From contig NZ_JNYZ01000029.1 of assembly GCF_000717335.1 (NCBI RefSeq), positions 1 to 64,000 of the forward strand: DNA of 64,000 nt, written 5' to 3'. Made by a program: the position numbers and the translations under genes. The notes beneath the pieces were generated by a model. It saw only the letters and a program-made list of their open reading frames with translations, was not told the DNA's origin and made no database searches. Positions 8,496-17,273 of the stretch are shown one piece after another (position 1 is the first letter of the stretch; every line of letters begins with the position of its first letter). This DNA is from Amycolatopsis jejuensis. GTDB taxonomy: Bacteria; Actinomycetota; Actinomycetes; Mycobacteriales; Pseudonocardiaceae.

Positions 8496-10028
8496 GTGAC
8501 CGAGGCCCGCGCAAGGATTCCCTTGTGGACGGTCGGGGCCGCGGCGGCGGTCGCGGCGGTCGCCGTGGTCCCGCTCGGCTTCGTTTTATGGTCCACAGTG
8601 GACGCCGGATGGGGTGAGGTACGCCGCCTGGTGCTGCGGGCGCGGACCGCGGAGCTGCTGTGGAACACCGTCCGCCTCACCGGGGGAGCGGTGGTACTGA
8701 GCGGAATTCTCGGGACCGGCGCGGCCTGGCTGGTCGAACGGTCGACGGTACCCGGCCGTCGCTGGTGGACAGTGCTGATGGCCGCACCGCTGGCGGTTCC
8801 GGCGTTCGTGAACAGCTACGGCTGGGTGTCGCTGGTCCCGGCGGCGAGCGGGTACACCGGTGCGCTGCTCATCGTTACCCTGTCCTATTTCCCGTTCGTG
8901 TACCTGCCGGTCGCCGCTGCCCTGCGCGGGCTCGACCCGGCGCTGGAGGAAACCGCGCGCAGCCTCGGCGACAGTCCATTCCGGACGTTCCGGCGGGTGG
9001 TCCTGCCGCAGCTCCGACCGGCGCTCGCGGGCGGCTGCCTGCTGGTCGCCCTGCACCTGCTGGCCGAGTTCGGCGCCCTGCAGCTGCTCCGGTTCCCGAC
9101 GTTCACCACGGCGATTTACGACCAGTACCAGTCATCCTTCAGCGGTCCGGCGGCGAACATGCTGGCCGCCGTGCTCGTCCTGTGCTGCCTGCTGCTCCTG
9201 CTCGGTGAGCTGCGGGCGCGGGGGAAGGCGCGGTACTCGCGGGTCGGCGCCGGGGTCGCGCGACCGCCGTCGCGGGTGCGGCTCGGCGCGTGGACGGGGC
9301 CGGTGCTGGCGGCCCTCGGCGTGCTGTCGGTGCTGGCCCTCGGGGTTCCGCTGGGCAGTCTCGCGTACTGGCTGGTGGCCGGGACCTCGTCGGACGTTTC
9401 GGTGAGCCTGCTGCTGGAAACCACCGGAACGTCACTGGGTCTCGGGGCGCTCGCGGCGTTCTGCGCGGTGGTCGCGGCGATTCCCGTGTCGTGGCTGGCC
9501 GAGCGTTACCGGAGCCGGACATCGACGGTGCTGGAACGGAGTACGTACTTCGGCAACGCGCTGCCCGGCATCGTTGTGGCGCTCGCTTTGGTCACGGTGG
9601 GAATCCGGGTCGTGCCGATCTGGTACCAGACCATCGTGCTGCTGGTCGCCGCGTACGTGATCCTCTACCTGCCGAGGGCGGTCGTGAACGTGCGGACCGC
9701 GTTCGCGCAGGCGCCACCGATTCTCGAGGACGTCGCGCACAGCCAGGGGCTCGGCCGGGTACCGACGCTGCTGCGGGTCACGCTGCCCCTCGCGGCACCC
9801 GGGCTCGGCGCGGCCGCGGCGCTGGTGTTCATCGCGGTGGTCACCGAGCTGACCGCGACCCTGCTGCTGTCCCCGATCGGAACCCGCACTCTGGCAACGC
9901 AATTCTGGACCGACAGCGACAGCGCCGCTTATGCCGCGGCCGCCCCGTACGCGGCGGTGATGGTGCTGCTGTCCGCTCCCGCCACGTATCTGCTGACCCG
10001 CGACACCCGGAGGAGTTCTGCGCTATGA
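8496..10028 (+). CDS. Ferric iron ABC transporter permease, double-domain (FbpB type)
   Basis: A 510-aa integral membrane protein with two fused copies of the binding-protein-dependent permease domain (about residues 50-230 and 290-500), each with about six membrane spans and an EAA-type loop (EETARSLGDSPFRTFRR in the first; LEDVAHSQGLGRVPTLLR in the second). Such doubled permeases are characteristic of the FbpB/FutB ferric family, so one chain can form the channel. GTG at 8496 directly follows the stop of the binding protein, and the stop overlaps the ATPase ATG (ATGA at 10025-10028), showing translational coupling. Confidence 0.92.
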   Translation: MTEARARIPLWTVGAAAAVAAVAVVPLGFVLWSTVDAGWGEVRRLVLRARTAELLWNTVRLTGGAVVLSGILGTGAAWLVERSTVPGRRWWTVLMAAPLAVPAFVNSYGWVSLVPAASGYTGALLIVTLSYFPFVYLPVAAALRGLDPALEETARSLGDSPFRTFRRVVLPQLRPALAGGCLLVALHLLAEFGALQLLRFPTFTTAIYDQYQSSFSGPAANMLAAVLVLCCLLLLLGELRARGKARYSRVGAGVARPPSRVRLGAWTGPVLAALGVLSVLALGVPLGSLAYWLVAGTSSDVSVSLLLETTGTSLGLGALAAFCAVVAAIPVSWLAERYRSRTSTVLERSTYFGNALPGIVVALALVTVGIRVVPIWYQTIVLLVAAYVILYLPRAVVNVRTAFAQAPPILEDVAHSQGLGRVPTLLRVTLPLAAPGLGAAAALVFIAVVTELTATLLLSPIGTRTLATQFWTDSDSAAYAAAAPYAAVMVLLSAPATYLLTRDTRRSSAL

Positions 10029-11056
10029 CCTCGCTGACCGTGTCCGGGCTGACGAAAGCCTTCGGGACCACCCGCGTGCTCGACGGCATCGACCTGCACG
10101 TTCCCGCGCACGGCCTCACCGCGGTGCTGGGACCTTCGGGATGCGGGAAGACGACGCTGCTGCGGATCGTCGCCGGGTTCGCCGACCCGGACAGCGGCAC
10201 CATCGCCTTCGGCCCGGACACCGTGGCGGGCCCCGGACGACCGGTCCCGCCGCAGCGGCGGCGCGTCGGGTTCGTGCCGCAGGAGGGCGCGCTGTTCCCG
10301 CATCTGACCGTCGCCGCCAACGTCACGTTCGGCTTGCCGCGAGCCGCCCGGGCCGACCGGCTGCCGGAACTGCTCGAACTCGTCGACCTCGATCTCGGGG
10401 TGGCTCAGCGCTATCCGCACCAGTTGTCCGGCGGGCAGCAACAGCGGGTCGCCTTGGCCCGCGCGCTCGCGCCGTCGCCCGCGGTGGTGCTGCTTGACGA
10501 ACCGTTCTCGTCTCTTGACGCGGGCCTGCGCGAGGGAACCGGCCGCGCGGTCGCCGCGGCCCTGCGAGCGACCGGCGCGACTGCCGTGCTGGTCACCCAC
10601 GACCAGTCCGAAGCCCTCTCACTCGCGGACCAGGTCGCCGTGATGCGGGCCGGGCAGCTCGTGCAGCTCGACACGCCGTCCGCGGTTTACCGGACCCCTC
10701 GCGACCCGGGGGTGGCCAGCTTCGTCGGGGACGCGGTCCTCCTGCCCGCGGAAGTCCACAATGGACTGGCCACGTGCGCGCTCGGCGCGGTGGCGGTGCG
10801 GGATGCGCCGCCGGGGAAGGTACAGGTGCTGGTGCGGCCCGAGCAGATCCGGCTGGCGGACGCTTCTTCGCCGGACGGGGTCGCGGTCGAGGTCGAAGAC
10901 CTCAGCTACTACGGGCACGACGCTTCGGTCCGGCTGCTGGTCGCGCCCGACGGGCCGCGGGTGACCGCCCGGGTGACCGGGGATGTGCTGCCGGAGCCGG
11001 GGACGCGGCGGAAGGCAGTCGTGTCGGGGGTCTGCCGTACGTTCCCGGTGGGCTGA
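10025..11056 (+). CDS. Ferric iron ABC transporter ATP-binding protein (FbpC type)
   Basis: A 343-aa cytoplasmic ATPase powering the transporter. Walker A is GPSGCGKTT (residues 36-44), the signature is [15 protein letters not shown], Walker [13 protein letters not shown] and the H-loop VTHDQSEA. Residues beyond about 240 form a C-terminal TOBE-like region, typical of CUT1/Fbp importers and able to carry regulatory input. ATG at 10025 overlaps the permease stop by four bases. A longer same-frame reading from 9290 is discarded because it lies wholly within the permease gene. Confidence 0.93.
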   Translation: MTSLTVSGLTKAFGTTRVLDGIDLHVPAHGLTAVLGPSGCGKTTLLRIVAGFADPDSGTIAFGPDTVAGPGRPVPPQRRRVGFVPQEGALFPHLTVAANVTFGLPRAARADRLPELLELVDLDLGVAQRYPHQLSGGQQQRVALARALAPSPAVVLLDEPFSSLDAGLREGTGRAVAAALRATGATAVLVTHDQSEALSLADQVAVMRAGQLVQLDTPSAVYRTPRDPGVASFVGDAVLLPAEVHNGLATCALGAVAVRDAPPGKVQVLVRPEQIRLADASSPDGVAVEVEDLSYYGHDASVRLLVAPDGPRVTARVTGDVLPEPGTRRKAVVSGVCRTFPVG

Positions 11057-11122
11057 GCTGTCGATTCCGGGGGTCGTCGTTCGTCTTACTGCGACCGGCC
11101 CGGCCGGGACGAGGAGGATGCG

Positions 11123-11470
11123 ATGAAGTACGTGATGCTGGTCTACCAAGGCGGTGCGCAGGAGCGGCAGGCCGCGCTGTCCGAGGAAGAGCAGAAGCAG
11201 GTGTACGCCGACTACCAGGGCATCAACGAGATGCCTGGCGTCACGTCGGTGCCGCCGATGGGGCTGCCGGAGAACGCGACCACGGTGCGCGTCGAGGGCG
11301 GGCGGACGCTGACCACGGACGGCCCGTTCGCCGGGATGAAGGAGGCCGTGGGCAGCCTGTTCATCCTGGAGGCCGACGACCTGGACGCGGCGATCGAGGT
11401 GGCGGCGCGGGTCCCGGCGGCGCGTTATGGTGGCGCCGTCGAAATCCGGCCGTCGGAGGTGTATTGGTAG
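11123..11470 (+). CDS. YCII/DGPF-domain protein paired with ECF sigma factor
   Basis: A 115-aa protein of the YCII-related family: [11 protein letters not shown] at the start and the central [11 protein letters not shown] motif, close to the family's DGPF signature, then a ferredoxin-like fold. ATG at 11123 follows GAGGAGGATGCG, a strong ribosome site. Its end overlaps the sigma-factor start by seven bases, an arrangement repeated in actinobacteria where YCII proteins accompany this ECF group. It may modulate or be controlled by that sigma factor; its biochemical role is not known. Confidence 0.88.
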   Translation: MKYVMLVYQGGAQERQAALSEEEQKQVYADYQGINEMPGVTSVPPMGLPENATTVRVEGGRTLTTDGPFAGMKEAVGSLFILEADDLDAAIEVAARVPAARYGGAVEIRPSEVYW

Positions 11471-12621
11471 TCCCGCTCGACCAGGTCTTCCGTGAGGAAT
11501 GGGGCCGGGTACTGGCCACCCTGATCGGCTTCCTCGGTGATTTCGACCTCGCCGAGGAAGCCGCGCAGGAGGCGTTCGCGCTGGCCGCCGACCGGTGGCC
11601 GCGCGACGGCGTACCCGGCAACCCGCGCGCCTGGCTGATCACCACCGCCCGCAACCGCGCGACGGACCGCCTCCGCCGCGACCGGGTGCTGGCCGCGAAA
11701 ATCGGGCTGCTCACCCCGCCCCCGGAGGTGCCGGTGCCGACGTTCCCCGACGAGCGCCTGGAGCTGATCTTCACCTGCTGCCATCCGGCGCTCGCGCTCG
11801 ACGCCCAGGTCGCGCTCACCCTGCGCACCCTCGGCGGGTTGACCACCGACGAGATCGCCCGCGCTTTCCTGGTGCCCCGGCGCACGATGGCGCAGCGGCT
11901 GGTCCGTGCGAAACGCAAGATCAAAGCCGCGGGAATCCCGTTCCGCGTGCCGCCGGACCACCTGCTGCGCGAACGCCTGGACGCCGTGCTGGCCGTGGTG
12001 TACCTGATCTTCAACGAGGGTTACGGCGGCCGCGACGAGCTGTCCGGCGAGGCCCGGTGGCTGGGTCGCGCACTCGCCGAACTGCTGCCGGACGACCCGG
12101 AGGTACACGGCCTGCTCGCGATGATGCTCCTGCACGACTCCCGCCGCGAAGCCCGCTTTTCCGACGGCGAACTCGTCCTGCTCGCCGACCAGGACCGGTC
12201 GCTGTGGAACACCGAGCAGATCGCCGCGGGCCGCGCCGAGCTGGACCGCGCATTGGCCCTGCACGGCCGCGGACCGTATGTCCTGCAGGCCGCCATCGCG
12301 TCGCTGCACGCCGAGGTCCCGTGCGACTGGGCCGAGCTCGCGGTGTTGTACGGCCGCCTCGGCGAGCTGACCGGGTCACCTGTGGTGGAACTGAACCGCG
12401 CCATCGCGGTGGCCGAGGCCTCCGGCGCCGAAGCCGGCCTGCGCCTCGTGGACGGCCTGGCACTGGACGACTTCCGCTACTTCCACTCGACCCGAGGTGA
12501 GCTTTTGCGCCGTCTCGGCCGTACTGGGGAGGCGCGGGCCGCGTATCTGCGTGCGCGAGAGTTGACCGACGATGGCGCGGAACGACGCTTCGTCGAACGT
12601 CGCTTGACGGAGCTGGCGTAA
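11464..12621 (+). CDS. ECF RNA polymerase sigma factor with DUF6596 C-terminal region
   Basis: A 385-aa alternative sigma factor. Region 2 (residues about 5-75, with [16 protein letters not shown]) recognises the -10 element; region 4 (about 100-170, [20 protein letters not shown]) binds -35; the long C-terminal part, with repeat-like helices ([30 protein letters not shown]), is the DUF6596/TPR-like extension of this ECF group. The preferred start is the TTG at 11464, with GGAGG at 11455-11459, giving a start that overlaps the YCII stop; no ATG or GTG fits the conserved N-terminus. Target promoters are unknown. Confidence 0.88.
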   Translation: MVVPLDQVFREEWGRVLATLIGFLGDFDLAEEAAQEAFALAADRWPRDGVPGNPRAWLITTARNRATDRLRRDRVLAAKIGLLTPPPEVPVPTFPDERLELIFTCCHPALALDAQVALTLRTLGGLTTDEIARAFLVPRRTMAQRLVRAKRKIKAAGIPFRVPPDHLLRERLDAVLAVVYLIFNEGYGGRDELSGEARWLGRALAELLPDDPEVHGLLAMMLLHDSRREARFSDGELVLLADQDRSLWNTEQIAAGRAELDRALALHGRGPYVLQAAIASLHAEVPCDWAELAVLYGRLGELTGSPVVELNRAIAVAEASGAEAGLRLVDGLALDDFRYFHSTRGELLRRLGRTGEARAAYLRARELTDDGAERRFVERRLTELA

Positions 12622-12629
12622 CCCGCGGT

Positions 12630-13092
12630 TCAGCCGCGCTCGAGCAGCCCGGGCCGAAGACCTCGTACCCGATCCGGTCGGCGGGCAGTCCCTTGCGGAG
12701 CAGTCCGCCGCGGACGCCGTGCGGGAATGGCAGCGGCCCGCAGCGAGTCGTTTGGCGACGCGCCACCGTCGGCAGAGATCGGCCGGGTCGAGGCAGGTGA
12801 CGCCCAGCGATCGGGTACTGCTCGGCCCGGATCCCGAGAGAAACGTGCTTGTGCGCAATCCGCCCGGCGATCTGCTCGAACGACCCCGCGCCGCCGCCGA
12901 GGAGATGCCCGACAACGGCCGACGCCAGCGCGAGCTGCTGCCTGCCGTCGGCCTGATCGCCCTGGTTGAAGAGATCGACCAGGTCCGGATGCGCGGCGAA
13001 CATCGAGGAGTAAAACACCCGGTGATGTCGGCGGCGTGCGCACGGCAGGCAAGGTGGTCCGGACCAACCACGGCGGATGCCGGGGGTAGCAA
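12630..13092 (-). pseudogene. Flavohemoglobin (nitric oxide dioxygenase) remnant, frameshifted and internally deleted
   Basis: Pieces of one Hmp-type gene lie in order but in three frames. A TTG start (13092) with AAGGGG upstream opens on LLPPASAVV; then VRTTLPAV in a second frame; RAHAADITG back in the first; then VFYSSMFAAHPDLVDLFNQG to HKHVSLGIRAEQYPI in a third (about 13018-12800). The frame then jumps to CGPLPF (12742) and GLLRKGLPADRIGYEVFGP, the extreme C-terminus of flavohemoglobins. The FAD and NAD domains, about 230 residues, are missing. An intact protein would be near 390 aa; only about 155 codons remain. Loss of NO-detoxifying function from this copy is inferred. Confidence 0.85.
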
Positions 13093-13284
13093 GGAGTTCC
13101 CCTTCGTGGTGAGGAGGCGGACGCGCCGGTGTGCCGGTGAGTGTCCACAGTGGAGTGTGCGGCACCACGGATGGTAGCCGAGTGCCTCCGCCCGGTGCAC
13201 CCGCCCGGGTGCCGGATCCCGGCGTTCATCCGAGCTTCGCCCGGTGTTCGGCTGCACGGCGGGGGCACTTCGGGGTCCCGCGCC

Positions 13285-13290
13285 GATAAT
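13285..13290 (+). promoter_or_regulatory. GATAAT -10-like element placed for a leaderless transcript of plc
   Basis: GATAAT ends seven bases before the GTG start of the phospholipase gene and no ribosome site is present in between, so transcription would begin at or next to the start codon. Leaderless mRNAs are common in actinobacteria. No clear -35 was found. Inference from spacing. Confidence 0.4.
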
Positions 13291-13297
13291 TTCCCGC

Positions 13298-15319
13298 GTG
13301 ACGAACCTCAACCGCAGACGATTCCTGCAGCTGGCGGGTGGCACGGCGGCGACCTCGCTGATGTCGGCCAGTATTGCGCGGGCGGCCGAGATCTCGCCTG
13401 CCCGGCGGACCGGCACGATCGACGACATCGAGCACGTCGTGGTGCTGATGCAGGAGAATCGCTCGTTCGACCACTACTTCGGCACGCTTCGCGGCGTGCG
13501 GGGCTACGGCGACCCGCGGCCGGTCACCTTGCCCGGCGGCAAGCCGGTCTGGTACCAGTCCGACGGCAAGCGCGACATCCTGCCGTTCCGGCCCGACGCG
13601 GACAATCTGGGCCTCAAGTTCATCCAGGACCTCCCGCACGGCTGGAACGACACGCATGCCGCGTGGAACGGCGGCAACTACGACAAATGGGTGCCCGCCA
13701 AAGGCAGCACCACGATGGCGTACCTGACCCGCGACGACATCCCGTTCCACTACGCGCTCGCCGACGCCTTCACCGTGTGCGACGCCTACCACTGCTCGTT
13801 CATGGGCTCGACCGACCCGAACCGCTACTACCTGTGGACCGGCTACACCGGCAACGACGGCCAGGGCGGCGGCCCGGTGCTCGGCAACGACGAGCTCGGC
13901 TACTCGTGGACGACGTATCCCGAGCGGCTCGAAAAGGCCGGCGTCTCGTGGAAGATCTACCAGGACATCGGTGACGGCCTCAACGCCGAGGGCAGCTGGG
14001 GCTGGATCGAGGACGCCTACCGCGGCAATTACGGCGACAACTCGCTGCTGTACTTCAACCAGTACCGCACCGCGAAGCCCGGCAACCCGCTGTACGAAAA
14101 GGCGGTCACCGGCACCAATGCCAAGCAGGGGCAGGGCTTCTTCGACCTCCTCGCCGCCGACGTCAAGACCGGCAAGCTGCCGCAGGTGTCCTGGGTCGTC
14201 GCGCCCGAGGCGTTCACCGAGCACCCGAACTGGCCGGTCAACTACGGCGCCTGGTACCTCTCGCAGGTCCTCGACGCGCTCACCGCCGACCCGGCTGTGT
14301 GGAGCAAGACCGCGCTGTTCATCACCTACGACGAGAACGACGGCTTCTTCGACCACGTCGTGCCGCCGTACCCGGTCGCCGGTCAGTCCACTGTGGACAC
14401 CACGGGCGAGATCCACGTGGGGTCCGCCTCGCATCCGGCCGGGGTCTACGGGCTCGGGCAGCGCGTGCCGATGCTGGTCGTCTCGCCGTGGAGCAGGGGT
14501 GGCTGGGTGTGCTCGGAAACCTTCGACCACACCTCGATCGTCCGGTTCCTGGAGAAGCGGTTCCGGGTCCAGGAGCCGAACATCTCACCGTGGCGCCGCG
14601 CCGTGTGCGGTGACCTCACGTCGGCGTTCGACTTCCGCCGCACCGACCGTGGTGTCCCGGAGCTGCCGGACACCGCCTGTTACGTTCCGCCGGACAACAA
14701 GCGGCACCCCGATTACGTCCCCGCCGTCCCCGCGAAACAGGCGTTGCCGCCGCAGGAACGCGGCCTGCGTCCCGCGCGGGCGCTGGCCTACGACCTCGGC
14801 GCGGACGCCGTCGTGACCGGGTCCGCGCTGCAGGTCACGTTCGCCAGCCGCGGCGGCATCGGGGCCGGATTCCACGTGACCACACCGGGTGCCACCCCGC
14901 AGACGTTCACGGTTTCGGCCGGGCGGACCCTGACCGGTTCGCTGCCCGCGCCGCCCACCGGGTACGACTACACCGTGCACGGCCCGAACGGCTTCTACCG
15001 CCACTTCGCGGGCGCAGCCGCCGGGGTCGAGGTGACCGCGCACCACGACCGCGCCGGGAACGTCCGGGTCGAGCTGCTCAACCGGACCACCCGGCCGGTC
15101 CGCCTGACCCTGGAGAACGCCTACGACAACGGCCGCCGCTCGACCCGGTTCCTCTGGCCGGGAGCCCGCCAGACGGCCACGTTCGGCAGCTGGTCCAGCC
15201 ACAACTGGTACGACGTCACCATCACGTCCGACCACGACCCGAAGTTCGTCCGCCGCCTGGCCGGACACGTCGAAACAGGCCGCCCGAGCACGAGCGACCC
15301 GGCGACGATCACTGCCTGA
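13298..15319 (+). CDS. Phosphocholine-specific phospholipase C, Tat-exported
   Basis: A 673-aa secreted enzyme hydrolysing phosphatidylcholine or sphingomyelin head groups. The N-terminus NRRRFLQLAGG is a twin-arginine export signal followed by an ARA cleavage-like site near residue 35. HVVVLMQENRSFDHYFGT (about residues 48-65) is the hallmark of the bacterial PLC/phosphoesterase family, with ENDGFFDHVVPP further in. The last 190 residues resemble the two beta-rich C-terminal domains of PlcH/PlcN relatives. The GTG at 13298 is chosen because it places the Tat motif at the very start; the 13244 extension lacks similarity. The gene ends in a strong hairpin. Confidence 0.93.
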   Translation: MTNLNRRRFLQLAGGTAATSLMSASIARAAEISPARRTGTIDDIEHVVVLMQENRSFDHYFGTLRGVRGYGDPRPVTLPGGKPVWYQSDGKRDILPFRPDADNLGLKFIQDLPHGWNDTHAAWNGGNYDKWVPAKGSTTMAYLTRDDIPFHYALADAFTVCDAYHCSFMGSTDPNRYYLWTGYTGNDGQGGGPVLGNDELGYSWTTYPERLEKAGVSWKIYQDIGDGLNAEGSWGWIEDAYRGNYGDNSLLYFNQYRTAKPGNPLYEKAVTGTNAKQGQGFFDLLAADVKTGKLPQVSWVVAPEAFTEHPNWPVNYGAWYLSQVLDALTADPAVWSKTALFITYDENDGFFDHVVPPYPVAGQSTVDTTGEIHVGSASHPAGVYGLGQRVPMLVVSPWSRGGWVCSETFDHTSIVRFLEKRFRVQEPNISPWRRAVCGDLTSAFDFRRTDRGVPELPDTACYVPPDNKRHPDYVPAVPAKQALPPQERGLRPARALAYDLGADAVVTGSALQVTFASRGGIGAGFHVTTPGATPQTFTVSAGRTLTGSLPAPPTGYDYTVHGPNGFYRHFAGAAAGVEVTAHHDRAGNVRVELLNRTTRPVRLTLENAYDNGRRSTRFLWPGARQTATFGSWSSHNWYDVTITSDHDPKFVRRLAGHVETGRPSTSDPATITA

Positions 15320-15335
15320 GCCCCGCACCGGAATA

Positions 15336-15366
15336 GCCCGCCGGCGGAAAACCGCCGGCGGGCTTT
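15336..15366. terminator. Rho-independent bidirectional terminator
   Basis: A perfect 12-bp GC stem (GCCCGCCGGCGG, loop AAAA) is followed by TTT on the + strand. It sits between the converging phospholipase (stop 15319) and LysR (stop 15371) genes and should stop transcription from both sides. This is the clearest terminator in the window. Confidence 0.85.
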
Positions 15367-15370
15367 CGCG

Positions 15371-16273
15371 TCACGTCGACCCGGCGCGGCCGAGCAGCGA
15401 GAAACACTCCTCCACCACCTGGCTCACGGTGGCCACCACCGGATCGTTCGCCGCCGCCGCGGAGTACGCCAGCAGCACCGACCTCGCCGGTTCGCCCGGG
15501 AGCCGTTCCACGCTGACCCGGTCGTCCCCGGTCAGGTCGCCGATCGCCAGTGACGGCAGGAAACTGTGTGCCAGCCCGGCGAGCACCATGGCCTTGTGCA
15601 GCATCAGATCGTGGGACTCGAACTGCACGTCCGGTTCGAAGCCTGCCGTGCGGCAGGTCGCCGCGGCCCAGCGGCGGGCCGCGGTGCCGTCCGGTTCCAG
15701 TGCCCACCGGGCGTCCGGGTCGAGTTCTGCCCGGGATCCCGCGGGGGCGGCGAGGTACAGCGGGTCCTGCAGTACCACGCGGGCGATCACCGAGCGAGGC
15801 TTCGGCAGGGGAGAACCGGGATATTCCTCCAGTACGGCGATGTCGACGGCGTGCCGGGAGAGGTTGTCCAGTGCCACCCGCGGCTCCAGGTGCACCACAT
15901 CGAGCCGGATGCCGCCGAAGTCCCGCGCCAGTTTCCCGTGGACGGCGGGCAGCACCGCGAGCGCGGCCGACTGGAAGGTGGCCAGCCGGACCCGGCCGAC
16001 CGGAGTGGCGCCGAGGTGCCGGACCTCACGCTCGGCCGCGTCGAGCGAGTCGAGGATCTTCCGGGCGCGGGCGGCCAGCACCGTGCCCGCGGGGGTGAGC
16101 CGGACGCTCCGTCCGGACGTCACGAACAACGTGCTCCCCACGTCGCGTTCGAGCTGCGCCAGCTGCTGGGAGATCGACGCCGGCGAGTAGCTCATCGCGT
16201 GCGCGGCGGCGGCCATGGTTCCGTGCGCGTCGAGCTGGCACAGCATGCGCAGCCGGCGGACATCCAGCGTCAC
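15371..16273 (-). CDS. LysR-family transcriptional regulator
   Basis: A 300-aa regulator with an N-terminal winged HTH (DVRRLRMLCQLDAHGTMAAAA, then SPASISQQLAQLERDVGSTLF; residues 4-60) and a periplasmic-binding-like effector domain after residue 90. GTG at 16273 is selected because GGGGAAGGAC lies just upstream and the family N-terminus begins there; a longer reading to 17410 runs through the aminotransferase. It is divergent from the truncated aminotransferase, phosphotriesterase and MFS genes and probably controls them. Only three bases separate its start from the first possible start of the truncated gene, so the normal divergent promoter has been lost or moved. Confidence 0.9.
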   Translation of the reverse strand: MTLDVRRLRMLCQLDAHGTMAAAAHAMSYSPASISQQLAQLERDVGSTLFVTSGRSVRLTPAGTVLAARARKILDSLDAAEREVRHLGATPVGRVRLATFQSAALAVLPAVHGKLARDFGGIRLDVVHLEPRVALDNLSRHAVDIAVLEEYPGSPLPKPRSVIARVVLQDPLYLAAPAGSRAELDPDARWALEPDGTAARRWAAATCRTAGFEPDVQFESHDLMLHKAMVLAGLAHSFLPSLAIGDLTGDDRVSVERLPGEPARSVLLAYSAAAANDPVVATVSQVVEECFSLLGRAGST

Positions 16274-16276
16274 CGC

Positions 16277-17260
16277 GTGTCCTTCCCCCGGCCGCCGCGT
16301 CGATTCCCGGCCCTGGACCTCTTGCGGTTCACCAACTCCGGCACCGAAGCCAACCTGATGGCCCTCGCCGCGGCCACCGCGCACACCGGTCGCTCCACCA
16401 TTCTGGTGTTCCAGGGTGGCTACCACGGCGGGGTGCTGTCCTTCGGCCAAGGCAACGCGCCGCTGAATGTGCCGCACCGGTTCGTGATCGGCGCGTACAA
16501 CGACATCGACGGCACCAAGGCCGTCATCGCCGAGCATGCCACCGACCTGGCGGCGGTGCTGGTGGAACCGATGCTCGGCAGCGGTGGCACGATCCCCGGC
16601 GAGCCGGCGTTCCTGCAGATGCTGCGCGACGAGACCACCCGCGCCGGGGCGCTGTTGATTTTCGACGAAGTGATGACGTCCCGGCTCGCCCCGGGTGGGC
16701 TGCAGCGGGAACTCGGGATCACCCCGGATCTCTGCACACTGGGCAAATACCTCGGCGGCGGCATGTCGTTCGGTGCTTTCGGCGGCCGTGGAGAAGTCAT
16801 GGCCGGGTTCGACCCGGCGGGTGAGGGGCCGCGCTGGGCGCACGCCGGGACCTTCAACAACAACACCCTCACCATGGCCGCCGGTCTCGCCGGACTGGAG
16901 CAGGTACTCACCGACTCGGCGTTGACCGACCTCAACGCCCGCGGCGACCGGCTCCGCGGACGGCTGCAGGCGGTGTTCGCCGAGGCCGGCGTCCCGGTCA
17001 CGGTGACCGGACGCGGATCGCTCTTCACCTTCCACCCGGTACCCGGCCCGGTCCGTTCGCCTGCCGATCTGACCGCAGCCGACCCGGCCGCCAGGGAGCT
17101 GCTTTTCTTCCACCTCCTCGAACGCGGCTACTGGATGGCCCGGCGTGCGATGGTCGCGCTGAGTCTCGCGATCAGTGACGGCCACGGCGCCGGATTGGTC
17201 ACCGCGGTCCGGGAATTCGCCGACACATACGGTCCCGCCCTGCGGGCCGGCACCAGGTAA
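16277..17260 (+). pseudogene. Class III aminotransferase (glutamate-1-semialdehyde aminomutase-like), 5'-truncated
   Basis: PLP-dependent fold-type I enzyme. The sequence enters the family at RFTNSGTEANL, normally around residue 120 of about 440, and then runs normally: GGYHG, IFDEVMTS, and the PLP lysine in TLGKYLGGG, through to the C-terminus. About 100-115 N-terminal residues that build the active-site entrance are absent. The only in-frame starts (such as GTG 16277) have no ribosome site and lie against the LysR start. I infer a deletion that removed the 5' end and the shared promoter. The following phosphotriesterase gene starts 13 bp after its stop, so the original operon is recognisable. 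Confidence 0.75.
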
Positions 17261-17273
17261 GGGAGCACGGAAA

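Noticed and set aside
12376..13428. Separate genes in three minus-strand frames upstream of the ECF sigma gene
   Set aside because: Together they reconstruct one broken flavohemoglobin; none stands as a gene alone.
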